From Planctomycetota bacterium (GTDB lineage Bacteria > Planctomycetota > JAJSAM01 > JAJVHW01): a stretch of DNA of 64,000 nt. Shown in pieces: positions 43,080 to 51,416 of this stretch. Both the position numbers and the translations under genes were made by a program. The stretch is from the NCBI GenBank assembly GCA_024280885.1, contig JAJRPF010000074.1, positions 62,001-126,000 on the forward strand. The letters run 5' to 3'. Positions within the stretch are counted from its first letter, which is position 1. Each line of letters opens with the position of its first letter. The notes under the pieces are model-generated. The model made no database searches, was not told where the DNA came from, and saw only the letters and a program-made list of their open reading frames with translations.

Positions 43080-43096
43080 ACTCTCAATTCGAGAGT
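43080..43096 (+). terminator. Weak hairpin after the selenoprotein candidate
   Basis: ACTCTC-AATTC-GAGAGT forms a 6-bp stem 28 bp after the stop, followed by CTTCG. It may end the transcript. Confidence 0.35.
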
Positions 43097-43261
43097 CTTC
43101 GACGAAAAGCCGAGAAACCGTAAACCGGCCGGACAACGCGTCGGAACAGCGCTACGTTGCGAGTGCGTCCTTCACTTGGAGAGCTGCGTGCGCCGTTCCT
43201 GCTCAGGTCGGCTCCATTGGCGTTCTCCGCAACCATCGACTGGCGAAACGGGGACTTTGCT

Positions 43262-44578
43262 ATGTGGATTCGATCTCGACGTGGCGGGCCGCACGGCCCA
43301 GCGCAAGGCGGTCGCGCTGACGCGCGCGCCGAACGTGGCTCCACTCTTCTGGCTGCGAGCGCGTGCCTCCTGGTCGTCGCGGGCATCGCTGTGGCCGTCG
43401 CGCGCGTGGCCCACGATGACATCGTCGACGTCGAGAGCCGTCCGGCGCCGCGGACTGCGCAGGCCGTCGTGGACGACGCGCTGAACCAGGCGTGGGCGAC
43501 CGTGACGCACGACGGCATGGACGCCCTGCGCGCGAGGCTCGCAAGAGAGCGGCACACGCCAGGGACGGCTCGCAGCGCCGTGGAAGTCGAAGACTCCGCC
43601 CCGTCTCCGTCGTCGACCCACAAGAGCGTCAACATCGTGTCCATTGCAGCGTGCGCCAAAGATGGCGAGGTCGTGGCGACTGCGTTGGTCGTTCGTGGCG
43701 CGCGCCTTCCGGCCGTGCCGAGACTCGGAGTCTTCGCTGACCGTTCGATCGAGATCGGGCGGAATGCACGCGTCAGCAGCTATGACTCCCGACTGGGTGC
43801 ACGCAGCCACCAGAATGGCGCGCGCGGTCATATCCGCTCTAACGGGACCATCTCGCTTGCGCACGGCGCCGTGGTTCAGGGCGACGCGACGCCGGGCCCG
43901 ATGCGCAACGTCACGCTCGGCGGGAACGCGCACGTCTCCGGCAGAACAGCAGCAAGTGAGCGCGGCTTCACGATCGCAGCGAAGGATCCGCACGCGGCAC
44001 CCCATGCAGTGGACAAACGTGTCGGAGTCGACGAGCGCCGCTCGCTCGCTCCCGGCTCCCACGCATGGCAGGTATTCACCGTCGAAGCGGGCGGTGAGCT
44101 GAAGATCACGGGGCCGGCGACCATCACGGTTGCGACGCTGCATCTCGCTCCCGGTGCGACGGTGCGCGCGGACACCACGAAGGGGCCGGTCAGGTTCCGG
44201 GTCCGTGACAACCTGGCGATCGACACAAACGCTCGTCTCGTCAGCGCGAACGGACGAACGGGTGAGTTCGAGATCCGCGTCGAGGGACGCGACGCTGTCG
44301 TAACGCTCGGCGTCGGGGCGGACCTCGGGGCCCGGTTGTTCGCACCGCAAGCAGACATTGAGCTGGGCGAGGGTGCGCGGCTGTTCGGATCCGTCGTCGG
44401 GCGACGATTGCGACTCGCCGAGCGCGCGGAGATCCATGTGGACGAAGCCCTGCTGGACTCGCCGAGCGCGCCCGGCCCTGTCATCTGGAAGATCGTCGAG
44501 CGACGCGACCTGTCGCCGACGGAGGCGCGCACCCTCGCACCGGCGGCGTACGCCGCGGCCTGCGGATCGCGCGACTGA
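43262..44578 (+). CDS. Exported pilin-like/PilX-type protein with beta-helix domain
   Basis: The product is 438 aa from ATG 43262. The N-terminus (Arg/Gly-rich, then 'ERGSTLLAASACLLVVAGIAVAVARVA') resembles the membrane segment of PilX or Tad-type minor pilins, where 'RGS-[hydrophobic]' precedes the helix. Residues 190-410 contain short repeating strands ('IEIGRNARVSSYD', 'ISLAHGAVVQGDA', 'VTLGGNAHVSG', 'IELGEGARLFGSVVG') typical of polymer-forming/bactofilin-like beta helices such as DUF7305. Role: envelope or pilus-associated. It converges on the LuxR-type regulator with 21 bp between the stops. Confidence 0.65.
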   Translation: MWIRSRRGGPHGPAQGGRADARAERGSTLLAASACLLVVAGIAVAVARVAHDDIVDVESRPAPRTAQAVVDDALNQAWATVTHDGMDALRARLARERHTPGTARSAVEVEDSAPSPSSTHKSVNIVSIAACAKDGEVVATALVVRGARLPAVPRLGVFADRSIEIGRNARVSSYDSRLGARSHQNGARGHIRSNGTISLAHGAVVQGDATPGPMRNVTLGGNAHVSGRTAASERGFTIAAKDPHAAPHAVDKRVGVDERRSLAPGSHAWQVFTVEAGGELKITGPATITVATLHLAPGATVRADTTKGPVRFRVRDNLAIDTNARLVSANGRTGEFEIRVEGRDAVVTLGVGADLGARLFAPQADIELGEGARLFGSVVGRRLRLAERAEIHVDEALLDSPSAPGPVIWKIVERRDLSPTEARTLAPAAYAAACGSRD

Positions 44579-44599
44579 GAGGAGAGCCGCCCGACGGCG

Positions 44600-45334
44600 T
44601 CAGACGTGGTTCAGAAGGCGCATCGCGACGGCCTCGTGGACCGAGTGCGCCCCGATGGCGGCGGTCAGACGCTGGACGTGATTGCGCACGGTCGTATGGC
44701 TGATCTCTAACTCGCGAGCAATCTCACCCAGTTCCAGGTCTTCCGCCAGAAGTTCGAGTATCTCATCCTCGCGCGGCGTCAGTTCGCGCGGTTCGAACGT
44801 CGTATCCACTTCGCGGAGCGCGGCGCTGCGCATGGCGACGCGGTGAAGGTAGGCTTCGCTCTGCCGCGCGCGCCCCATCGCTGTCGCCGTGTGGACGATC
44901 CACGGCGCGCCGCCACGCGGCGATGGGATCGGGATCACCGTCCAGCGAGACCACTGCGCACACGGGCCAGCGGGCCCGACCTCGACCTCGACCGAGGGGA
45001 GCGCTCGACCTGCGGCGGCGAGACACGCAATCTCACAGCGGTCCTTGCAGAACGGTCGCCCCTGTCCGTCGCGGCTCGCAACCACACGGTGACACGGCTG
45101 CCCTTCGCTCTCCGACCATCGAACGCCCCAGAGTTGTTCCGCCTTGCGATTGAGGAAGCGAAGTGTGCGCTCCGGTCCACTCACCCACACGGGTACGTCA
45201 AGATGCCGCACCCATTCCGGAACGCAATCGCCCCCATCGCGCTGCCGCGGATCTGCGTGTGGCGCCGGTCGCGCGGACGGCGATCTTTCGGGGCAGCGCT
45301 GGGGAGTGACGGCGGTATGCATCTCGGGTCCCAT
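44600..45334 (-). CDS. PAS-LuxR transcriptional regulator with Cys cluster
   Basis: This 244-aa protein has an N-terminal PAS domain ('VPVWVSGPERTLRFLNRKAEQLWG') and then four Cys ('PCHRVVASRDGQGRPFCKDRCEIAC'), spaced like a metal or redox site. The C-terminal HTH of LuxR/GerE type is 'LTPREDEILELLAEDLELGEIARELEISHTTVRNHV'. No receiver domain. ATG 45334 is chosen because the residues before it are Arg/Cys-rich noise; MHTAV at 45322 is possible. It sits next to the end of the large DAHP-synthase operon, and a redox or ligand signal read by the PAS/Cys region could control nearby genes. Confidence 0.85.
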   Translation of the reverse strand: MGPEMHTAVTPQRCPERSPSARPAPHADPRQRDGGDCVPEWVRHLDVPVWVSGPERTLRFLNRKAEQLWGVRWSESEGQPCHRVVASRDGQGRPFCKDRCEIACLAAAGRALPSVEVEVGPAGPCAQWSRWTVIPIPSPRGGAPWIVHTATAMGRARQSEAYLHRVAMRSAALREVDTTFEPRELTPREDEILELLAEDLELGEIARELEISHTTVRNHVQRLTAAIGAHSVHEAVAMRLLNHV

Positions 45335-45483
45335 GATGCGCGAGCGACCGGTTCTGCAACGGAGAACGCGAGCAGTTTCACGCCCCCCCGTGACATGAGT
45401 CACTCCGCGGCGCCTCGCCAGGCTCGAACGCGTGGGTCGTGATGCGGGAGCGCATGGCATACGTCGCGCGCATCCGCGCTGCC

Positions 45484-46335
45484 TCATGGCGACCGCCTCG
45501 ACGTGCGATCAGGCGCGGCGACCTCGCGACGGGCCCCCGATGGGGCGATCCACACGGACCCCCACGCGCCCGCGAACGCCTCGCCTCCTGCGAGCGCCGA
45601 CGTCAGTCCGCGTCGGCGCAGTCCATGCCTCTGCACTCCGACGACAAGCGCGCGCCCGGCGTCGTAGCCGACGGCGTTCCAGCCCTCGGGGGCGCGATCG
45701 TATGCAGCGCGGAACGCGTCGGCGAACGCACGCGTCGTCGTAGCGTCCAGTTCGGGCTCAGGTGCCGCCTCCTCGCGCGCCGCACGATCCAGTGCGTAGT
45801 CAGCGGGGACCACGGAGATCACCCAGGTGCTCCCCGCCTGCGTAACCGTTCGAAACGGCGACGTCGAGACAACCGGCACTCCGGCGCGTGTTCCAAACTG
45901 CGCGATCTCGTGCGCGCGGCGTCGCTCAGGAGGAGCGATCACGGCAACGGCGCCATCGTCCAGAGCCATACGTACCGCCGCAGCGGCACCGGACCCCCAG
46001 CGCGTCTCGTGCTCCCCTACGAGCAACGACAGCGTCGGCCCGCCATGAGCACGCGCCTCGGCAAACGCGAGACGTACGCCGTCGGCGAGCGCCTTGGTGA
46101 TCAACGGGTCGTTCGAGGTGACGAGCCCCACGACCGGCATGACGTCCGCGTGCTCGGACATTGCCGCCACGCGTACGGGCAGCGTCAGCGGCAGTGGGGC
46201 GACGCGTGCGCGGCGAGGCGCCATCGGTGAGCGCAGTGCGGGCGCCTCCACACCTGGATCTGCCGCGCACCCCACAAGGGCGGCCGCGACCAGGGCGGAG
46301 AGAATGTGCGCGGCCGCGTGGGTTCGATCAGCCAT
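45484..46335 (-). CDS. LivJ-type binding lipoprotein (operon gene 8)
   Basis: The precursor is 283 aa with a lipobox-like signal (LSALVAAALVGCAAD, lipidated Cys near residue 23). The mature part is a shortened Peripla_BP_6 fold: 'VVGLVTSNDPLITKALADGVRLAFAEA', 'GAVAVIAPPERRRAHEIAQFGTRAGVPVVSTSP', 'STWVISVVPADYALDRAA', 'AFADAFRAAYDRAPEGWNAVGYDAGRALV'. The lobe linking these segments is partly missing, so ligand binding may differ. It overlaps the upstream binding-protein gene by eight bases (ATGGCTGA) and ends the operon. No permease or ATPase lies nearby. Confidence 0.78.
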   Translation of the reverse strand: MADRTHAAAHILSALVAAALVGCAADPGVEAPALRSPMAPRRARVAPLPLTLPVRVAAMSEHADVMPVVGLVTSNDPLITKALADGVRLAFAEARAHGGPTLSLLVGEHETRWGSGAAAAVRMALDDGAVAVIAPPERRRAHEIAQFGTRAGVPVVSTSPFRTVTQAGSTWVISVVPADYALDRAAREEAAPEPELDATTTRAFADAFRAAYDRAPEGWNAVGYDAGRALVVGVQRHGLRRRGLTSALAGGEAFAGAWGSVWIAPSGARREVAAPDRTSRRSP

Positions 46336-47605
46336 CGAAGATCAACTCACCCTGCTCGATGTGTCCCAGAATCACAGGCGAAACGTTGTTCTGCGTCGTG
46401 TCGAAAAGGATCGTCCCGGAGACACCGTCAACCTGGCGCAACTCGTAGAGCGCGTCACGAATTCGGACGCGGTTGAGTCCGACTTTGCGCGTTGCAGCGA
46501 CCAGCATCTGTGCTGCGTCATACGCGAAGGAGGCTGTGGCATCGGGAGACATGCCGAACCGTTTGACGTAGCGCGCGCGGAATGCTTGCCAACCCCGCCC
46601 GCCCGTCCGGGGATCCATCGGATACGTGAACACGAACCCCTCGGCAGCATCACCGGCAGATTCGATGAAGCCCGCGCCGACAGCCCGATCAGGACCGTAG
46701 ATCGCGCATTCGATCCCCGCCGAGCGCAGCGCCTTGACAGCGGCGCCCGTGGGCCGAGGCCGGCCCCAGAACACGACGGCGTCCGGGCGCAGAGCCCGTA
46801 TCCGCGCCATGCGTGTCACCCAATCCGAGTCACGCGTCTCGTAGCGCGTCTCAAGGAGCACGGGTTGATGCAGCCGCCGCGCGGCGTCCTTGAACTCCTT
46901 TGTGCCGGTTCGTCCATAGCGACTGTTGGCGCGCAGGAGTACGACGCGCTTGTGTCCGTCATCCTCGAAGATCCGCTGCGCTAGCCGGTACGAAGCCTGG
47001 CGATCATCCGGACGCACGCGCAGAAGCCAAGGGATCATGTGCTCGGTGAGTGTCGGGTCAACACCCGCGGAGTTGAGATTCGGCACCTCCAACTTCAGCA
47101 AGACGCGCGTGAGGACATGCGAGTTCGCGTCCTCGTAACCGCCGATCAAGGCCCAGACGCCGAGGTCGTGAACCAATTCAACTGCCGCATCCCCCGCCGC
47201 ACCCCACGCCTTGCTCTCGTCGCGGACCACCATCTCGAACGGCAGTTTCCGCGGTCCGAAGCCGCCTGCCGCGTTGGCATCTTCGAACGCCAGACGGATG
47301 CCCTGGACCATCTGCCGTCCCGCCTGTGCGTCTGCCCCCGCGAGCGGAGCGAGAACGCCGACCTTCACACTCGCGAGATCCGGCGGCGGCTCCTCTTCGC
47401 GTCCAGGACCGCGAAACGTGGGGGCCGTCGCGAAGAAGCGGCGAGCGGGCTCACCGACCCCGCGATAGGGAACGAGTTTCTTCGGCGTACGCCCATAGCG
47501 CTCGTCGGGCGGTTTCTCCCCGTCGTCTTGGGCGAAGAGAGCGACGGGGACCGCGGACGCCGCGACGAGGAGAGCGGAGATGATCCACTGCCGACGATGG
47601 CGCAT
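46328..47605 (-). CDS. LivJ-type substrate-binding protein (operon gene 7)
   Basis: The precursor is 425 aa with a signal peptide ending 'VALFAQ'. The Peripla_BP_6 fold is complete: 'VKVGVLAPLAGADAQAGRQMVQGIRLAFEDANAAGG', 'VWALIGGYEDANSHVLTRVLLKLEVPNLNSAG', 'KRVVLLRANSRYGRTG' and 'FRARYVKRFGMSPDATASFAYDAAQML'. This class binds branched amino acids, amides or aromatic acids; a subset accompanies PQQ-alcohol-dehydrogenase systems rather than transporters. The absence of transporter genes favours a binding or sensing role. Residues 25-75 form an unusual acidic/Pro-rich linker before the fold. Confidence 0.85.
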   Translation of the reverse strand: MRHRRQWIISALLVAASAVPVALFAQDDGEKPPDERYGRTPKKLVPYRGVGEPARRFFATAPTFRGPGREEEPPPDLASVKVGVLAPLAGADAQAGRQMVQGIRLAFEDANAAGGFGPRKLPFEMVVRDESKAWGAAGDAAVELVHDLGVWALIGGYEDANSHVLTRVLLKLEVPNLNSAGVDPTLTEHMIPWLLRVRPDDRQASYRLAQRIFEDDGHKRVVLLRANSRYGRTGTKEFKDAARRLHQPVLLETRYETRDSDWVTRMARIRALRPDAVVFWGRPRPTGAAVKALRSAGIECAIYGPDRAVGAGFIESAGDAAEGFVFTYPMDPRTGGRGWQAFRARYVKRFGMSPDATASFAYDAAQMLVAATRKVGLNRVRIRDALYELRQVDGVSGTILFDTTQNNVSPVILGHIEQGELIFDG

Positions 47606-47614
47606 GCCGTTCGC

Positions 47615-48196
47615 CTACTTCCCGTCCGCGACGATCGCAAAGCCCTCGATCTCGATCAGGAGATCGCTGCGGCAAAGACGCGCCTGGATGCCCGTCGATG
47701 CTGGCACGGGATTCACGCCGAGGCAGTGAAAGAAGAGCGTGCGGATCTTGTTGAACTCGTCGTAGTCGCGCTCGATGTCGCGGAGATAGCACGACGTGCG
47801 CAAGACGTCGTGCCAGGTAGCCCCCTCGGCATGCAGCAGTTGCGAGATATTGTGGAGCGTGCGCCAGAGCTGCGCGCGGAAGTCACCCGTGTAGACCGTG
47901 ATTCCGTCGTCATCGATACTTGCCGTTCCCGAGATCCAGAGGATGCGCTGGCCCGCACGAATCGAGACCGATAGTCCCCGGCTGAACGACGATGGCAACG
48001 CGTAGTCGTAGGCCTCGTTCAGGATGTCAAGCGACGTGATCGGCGTCCGTTCGACCTGCGCGGGGACCGGGGCGATCCCGAGAAGGTTGCCGTCGTCATC
48101 GAGCAGGCCAAGAGCCTTCATCTCGACACGCTCTGCCGCGGAGAACGTCTCGTCCACCTGACCAATGATTCGGGTTGGTTGATCCAGAAGTGTCAT
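47615..48196 (-). CDS. RidA/chorismatase-like protein (operon gene 6)
   Basis: The product is 193 aa from ATG 48196, which has GGAGG at 5 bp spacing; a coupled start at ATG 48259 (TGATG overlap) would add 21 residues of ATGGAYACG-encoded repeats. The C-terminal 120 residues are RidA-like, but the key motif is 'WISGTASIDDDG' with 'TGDFRAQLWRTLHNISQLL' and 'PASTGIQARLCRSDLLIEIEGFAIV'. Ordinary RidA has SGQ and the catalytic Arg in PARST; that Arg is replaced here. SGTASI recalls the chorismatase branch (FkbO/XanB2-like), which would suit the DAHP synthase in this operon. No signal peptide, so cytoplasmic. Confidence 0.75.
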   Translation of the reverse strand: MTLLDQPTRIIGQVDETFSAAERVEMKALGLLDDDGNLLGIAPVPAQVERTPITSLDILNEAYDYALPSSFSRGLSVSIRAGQRILWISGTASIDDDGITVYTGDFRAQLWRTLHNISQLLHAEGATWHDVLRTSCYLRDIERDYDEFNKIRTLFFHCLGVNPVPASTGIQARLCRSDLLIEIEGFAIVADGK

Positions 48197-48258
48197 CTCA
48201 TCCTCCGTGTTGGTTGCTCTCGTATCCATCGCTTGCGTGCTCGTCGTTTGCGTGTCCA

Positions 48259-49452
48259 TCACTTGTTCTGCGTGGCGGTTCCATGGGTCAATCCGTGCCC
48301 CGTCGCGATCCACACATCGCTCTCGCGCGGGTAAGTCCACAGCACGTAGTCATCGCCCGGCGCCGTTGCCAGAGTCCTGGTCTCCGTCTCTTCCCCATCC
48401 GTCACGATCGTCACGGAGCACGTCCCATCCGGTTGCCGTGAGTACGACACACATGTGTCGCCGCGAAGCACGCCGAAGCCCTCGTCGCTCCCGATCCAGC
48501 AGGCGTCGCCGCGCGAAGCGATATGTGCAACGAAGTCGCCTGGGAGACCACTCTCGGCCTGCGTGAACGAGCGCCAGCGACGCCCGTCGAACCGTGCCAT
48601 TCCGAAGTACGTGGCCTGCCAGAGCAGCCCCTGGTCGTACGCGATGAACGATGTGACCTCGTGGATCGGACCGTCGTCGGCGAGAAGATCGAGTTCCATC
48701 TCGCCGTCAGGGTCGCGGTACTCGCGCCAGCCGCCGTCGCGGCGATCCAATTCGACGATGCCGCCGCCCCAGAGAGCCACCCACGTGCGTTGTGGACCGG
48801 TCGCGATCGAGTAGCACCACGGCTCGTGCATGATCGAGTTCTCGTGGTTGTAGAGGGTCCATGAGCCGCTGCGCGTGTCGAGCACGCTCGTGCCCGCGGC
48901 GGTGGCGCACCACACGAGATCTCCGTCCACCAAGATGTGATACACGACGTCGTTGATCAAGCCGCTCGAGAGCTGCGTGTACGTACGCACGTCACCACCC
49001 GACACCCGGGAGATGCCGCGCAGCGTGGCGACCCACGTCGTGTCGGTCGCGGCATCACGCGCCACCGCCGTCACGTAGCGATGCGCGAGACCGCTCTCCT
49101 CCGAGAGAACGCTCCATACACCCCCACGCCGGATCGCCAGTCCCGCGTCCGTCCCGACGTAGAGATCGTCGCCCTCCGCGATGACAGATGTGATGCGCTC
49201 GGACGGCAGACCGTCCTCGACACCGAGCGTCTCGAAGTGATCGTAGAGAATCACGGACGGCGTGTACGTTTCGGGCGCGGCCCACGGATCGAGAGCCGGT
49301 GTGACATCGCGCGCTGGCCGCGGTTCGCTCGCACGGGCCACCTCGTCTTCGGCACCACTCCGAACGCCCATGAACGCGGCTGCGAGTGCAACGCCGAGTG
49401 CCCCGCACACAAGGGCGGTCACGCGGTGGCTCGGGGAGAAGAGATTGCGCAT
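48259..49452 (-). CDS. Exported Reg_prop beta-propeller protein (operon gene 5)
   Basis: This 397-aa protein has an N-terminal signal or anchor helix (VTALVCGALGVALAAAFMG). The rest is about six 'two-component regulator propeller' blades: 'GLPSERITSVIAEGDDLYVGTDAGLAIRRGGVWSVLSEESGL', 'VVYHILVDGDLVWCATAAGTSVLDTRSGSW', 'YDQGLLWQATYFGMARFDGRRWRSFTQAESGLPGDFV'. The kinase and regulator parts of hybrid sensors are absent, so it is a stand-alone exported propeller. It starts two bases after the stop of the cytochrome-propeller gene. Confidence 0.82.
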   Translation of the reverse strand: MRNLFSPSHRVTALVCGALGVALAAAFMGVRSGAEDEVARASEPRPARDVTPALDPWAAPETYTPSVILYDHFETLGVEDGLPSERITSVIAEGDDLYVGTDAGLAIRRGGVWSVLSEESGLAHRYVTAVARDAATDTTWVATLRGISRVSGGDVRTYTQLSSGLINDVVYHILVDGDLVWCATAAGTSVLDTRSGSWTLYNHENSIMHEPWCYSIATGPQRTWVALWGGGIVELDRRDGGWREYRDPDGEMELDLLADDGPIHEVTSFIAYDQGLLWQATYFGMARFDGRRWRSFTQAESGLPGDFVAHIASRGDACWIGSDEGFGVLRGDTCVSYSRQPDGTCSVTIVTDGEETETRTLATAPGDDYVLWTYPRESDVWIATGHGLTHGTATQNK

Positions 49453-49454
49453 CG

Positions 49455-51416
49455 TCAGAGTCCTCGTAGGAACTCGACCAGATCGTTCAGGTCAGCCTTG
49501 TTCAGGTCGGTCATTACACCGTGGTGATCGTCCACACCGGGCGCGGTCCAGATGCCCTCCAGCGTCGTCGCACGACCGTCATGCAGGTACGGCGCCTTGC
49601 GCCCAATCCCCGTGAGATGGGGAATGTCGAACTCTCCAGACGTATCCAATCGCGTTCCGGTGCCGACGTCGGCCCGGCCGAAATTCGAGTAATGCGGCGG
49701 GCTGTGGCAGGTATTGCAGCGTGCGTTCGGAGGGATCGGGGTGCCGTCCTTCCGCGTATCACGGAAGAAGAGTCCGCGACCGCGCGCGGCAGCGTCAATG
49801 GGGAAACCGAGGGCTCGCTCCGATCCGCCGTTCGGGCGCGGCGGCGGCATGGACTCGATGTAGGTGACGAGGTCGTCGAGCGCAGCGTCGGGGAACACGT
49901 CCGCGCGCGTCAGGACCATTGCGAAGCGCGCGCCGCACTGGCGCTTCAGTGTCGGGTTCAGCCCGCTCCACTTGAACGGCGCCGTCCCCTTCACGCCGTG
50001 CAAGCTCCGGTTGAGAACGATGTTGCGACCGACGCCGTCGATGTCGAAATCGTATGTGAGTCCGTCGGTGTGGCCGCCGGGATGACATGAACGACACGAG
50101 AACGCGCCCTGGAACGCAAAGCTCGCATCGTGGAAGACGCGTGCGCCGCGCTGGACCGCATCGTCCTCAAGAACTGGCCCAAGCTGGATGCGCGCGATGA
50201 ACGAGAGGTCCGCCGCGGAGTAGAGAGCAATCGTGTCCGAGAGTCGCTCGGACACAACGACGATATCGCCGACCGCCGCGACTCCACCCGGACGGGATCC
50301 GGTCGGCGCGCGCGACGTGAGGTACGTGCGCGTGAGAGCTTGCGGCTCGGGCGCATCGGGCGCACAGGCGGCCTCGCGTGCGAGCGCTTCAGCAAGGTCG
50401 ATCGCCGCGATCTGATCGCCTCCGCCGGACGCGATCCACGCGCGTGTTCCATCGCCCGAGATGGCGATCCCCGCAGGGTCCGCGAACGGTCGGTTCACCG
50501 TCCCGAGCGGGAGCACGGCGAGGGCGCCCGACGTGCTGTCAACGGAACAGAGCACACCGGAGACCACCCAGCCGCGGGCGACCTGCGTGATCGGGAGCAA
50601 GTTGCGCACGCGCAGCGACGGGATGAGCACGCGTGAACCGTCGCGCGAGTACGCCATGCCCTCGGCCTGGTGCGCGGAGACGAGCCGGACGCGTCGTTCC
50701 ACTCGCCCCGACTCCTCGCGAAGGAGCGTCAGTTCCGCGTAGGGGACCTCGTCGGGACGGATCAACGCCGCCATGCGACTGACGACCGCGACCTGTCCAC
50801 CAACCGGCGAGACAGCGACGCGGAACGGTTCTCGGCCCGCGGGGATCCGGAGTCGCTCTCTCTGTGCCGCCACGTCAACCACCGAGACGTCACCTGACCC
50901 CGAGTTCGCAACGAAGAGCGTCGCGCCGCCACTCGCGAACGCCAGTCCAGCCGGCTCCAATCCGACGTCGATCCGCGCTCGTTCGCGGCCCGAGGCGGCG
51001 TCCAGCACGGCCACCGCGCCGACGTCGTTCAGCGAAACGGCCAGCGTCGCACCGTCCGGCGAGACTGCCAGCCCACCTGGGTTGCCGTCGATGGCGATCC
51101 AGCGCGAGAGTGTCCGCCCTGTGAGATCAACGACGGCGACGCGCCGCGTGGGACCGCAGGCGACGTAGAGCGTGCGCCCATCGGGTCCCGCGACGATATC
51201 GAAGGGCGTAGGATGGGCCGTGCCGCGCACGTATTCGAGTGGGGCCCCACCCCCGTGACACGTGAGGCAATCCGTGTGTGCGACGACCGCGGTCCCCGTC
51301 ACATGCCGGACGTGCACGCGCGCCAACGCCTTGCCGACGAACGCGGCGACGCCGATCAGAAGGGCGGCGACGACCACGGAACGGAGACGCGGCGCTCGGA
51401 AACGGAGCTTCCTCAT
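49455..51416 (-). CDS. Exported YVTN propeller with three c-type haem sites (operon gene 4)
   Basis: The product is 653 aa with an N-terminal helix anchor. CLTCH near residue 50, CRSCH near 445 and CNTCH near 565 are haem-c motifs. Residues 65-400 are a YVTN-type seven-bladed propeller ('GGLAVSPDGATLAVSLNDVGAVAVLD', 'SGSGDVSVVD'). The C-terminal part resembles di-haem cytochrome c peroxidase/MauG proteins ('NRSLHGVKGTAPFKWSG', 'IGRKAPYLHDGRATTLEGI'). Periplasmic electron transfer or oxidation of a partner is expected. It overlaps the upstream gene by ATGA and can only mature with cytochrome c maturation genes located elsewhere. Confidence 0.87.
   Translation of the reverse strand: MRKLRFRAPRLRSVVVAALLIGVAAFVGKALARVHVRHVTGTAVVAHTDCLTCHGGGAPLEYVRGTAHPTPFDIVAGPDGRTLYVACGPTRRVAVVDLTGRTLSRWIAIDGNPGGLAVSPDGATLAVSLNDVGAVAVLDAASGRERARIDVGLEPAGLAFASGGATLFVANSGSGDVSVVDVAAQRERLRIPAGREPFRVAVSPVGGQVAVVSRMAALIRPDEVPYAELTLLREESGRVERRVRLVSAHQAEGMAYSRDGSRVLIPSLRVRNLLPITQVARGWVVSGVLCSVDSTSGALAVLPLGTVNRPFADPAGIAISGDGTRAWIASGGGDQIAAIDLAEALAREAACAPDAPEPQALTRTYLTSRAPTGSRPGGVAAVGDIVVVSERLSDTIALYSAADLSFIARIQLGPVLEDDAVQRGARVFHDASFAFQGAFSCRSCHPGGHTDGLTYDFDIDGVGRNIVLNRSLHGVKGTAPFKWSGLNPTLKRQCGARFAMVLTRADVFPDAALDDLVTYIESMPPPRPNGGSERALGFPIDAAARGRGLFFRDTRKDGTPIPPNARCNTCHSPPHYSNFGRADVGTGTRLDTSGEFDIPHLTGIGRKAPYLHDGRATTLEGIWTAPGVDDHHGVMTDLNKADLNDLVEFLRGL

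Noticed and set aside
44772-44800. GGTTCGAA tRNA T-loop-like sequence
   Set aside because: No cloverleaf can be drawn around it; it lies inside the LuxR-type regulator gene. No tRNA or rRNA gene was found anywhere in the window.
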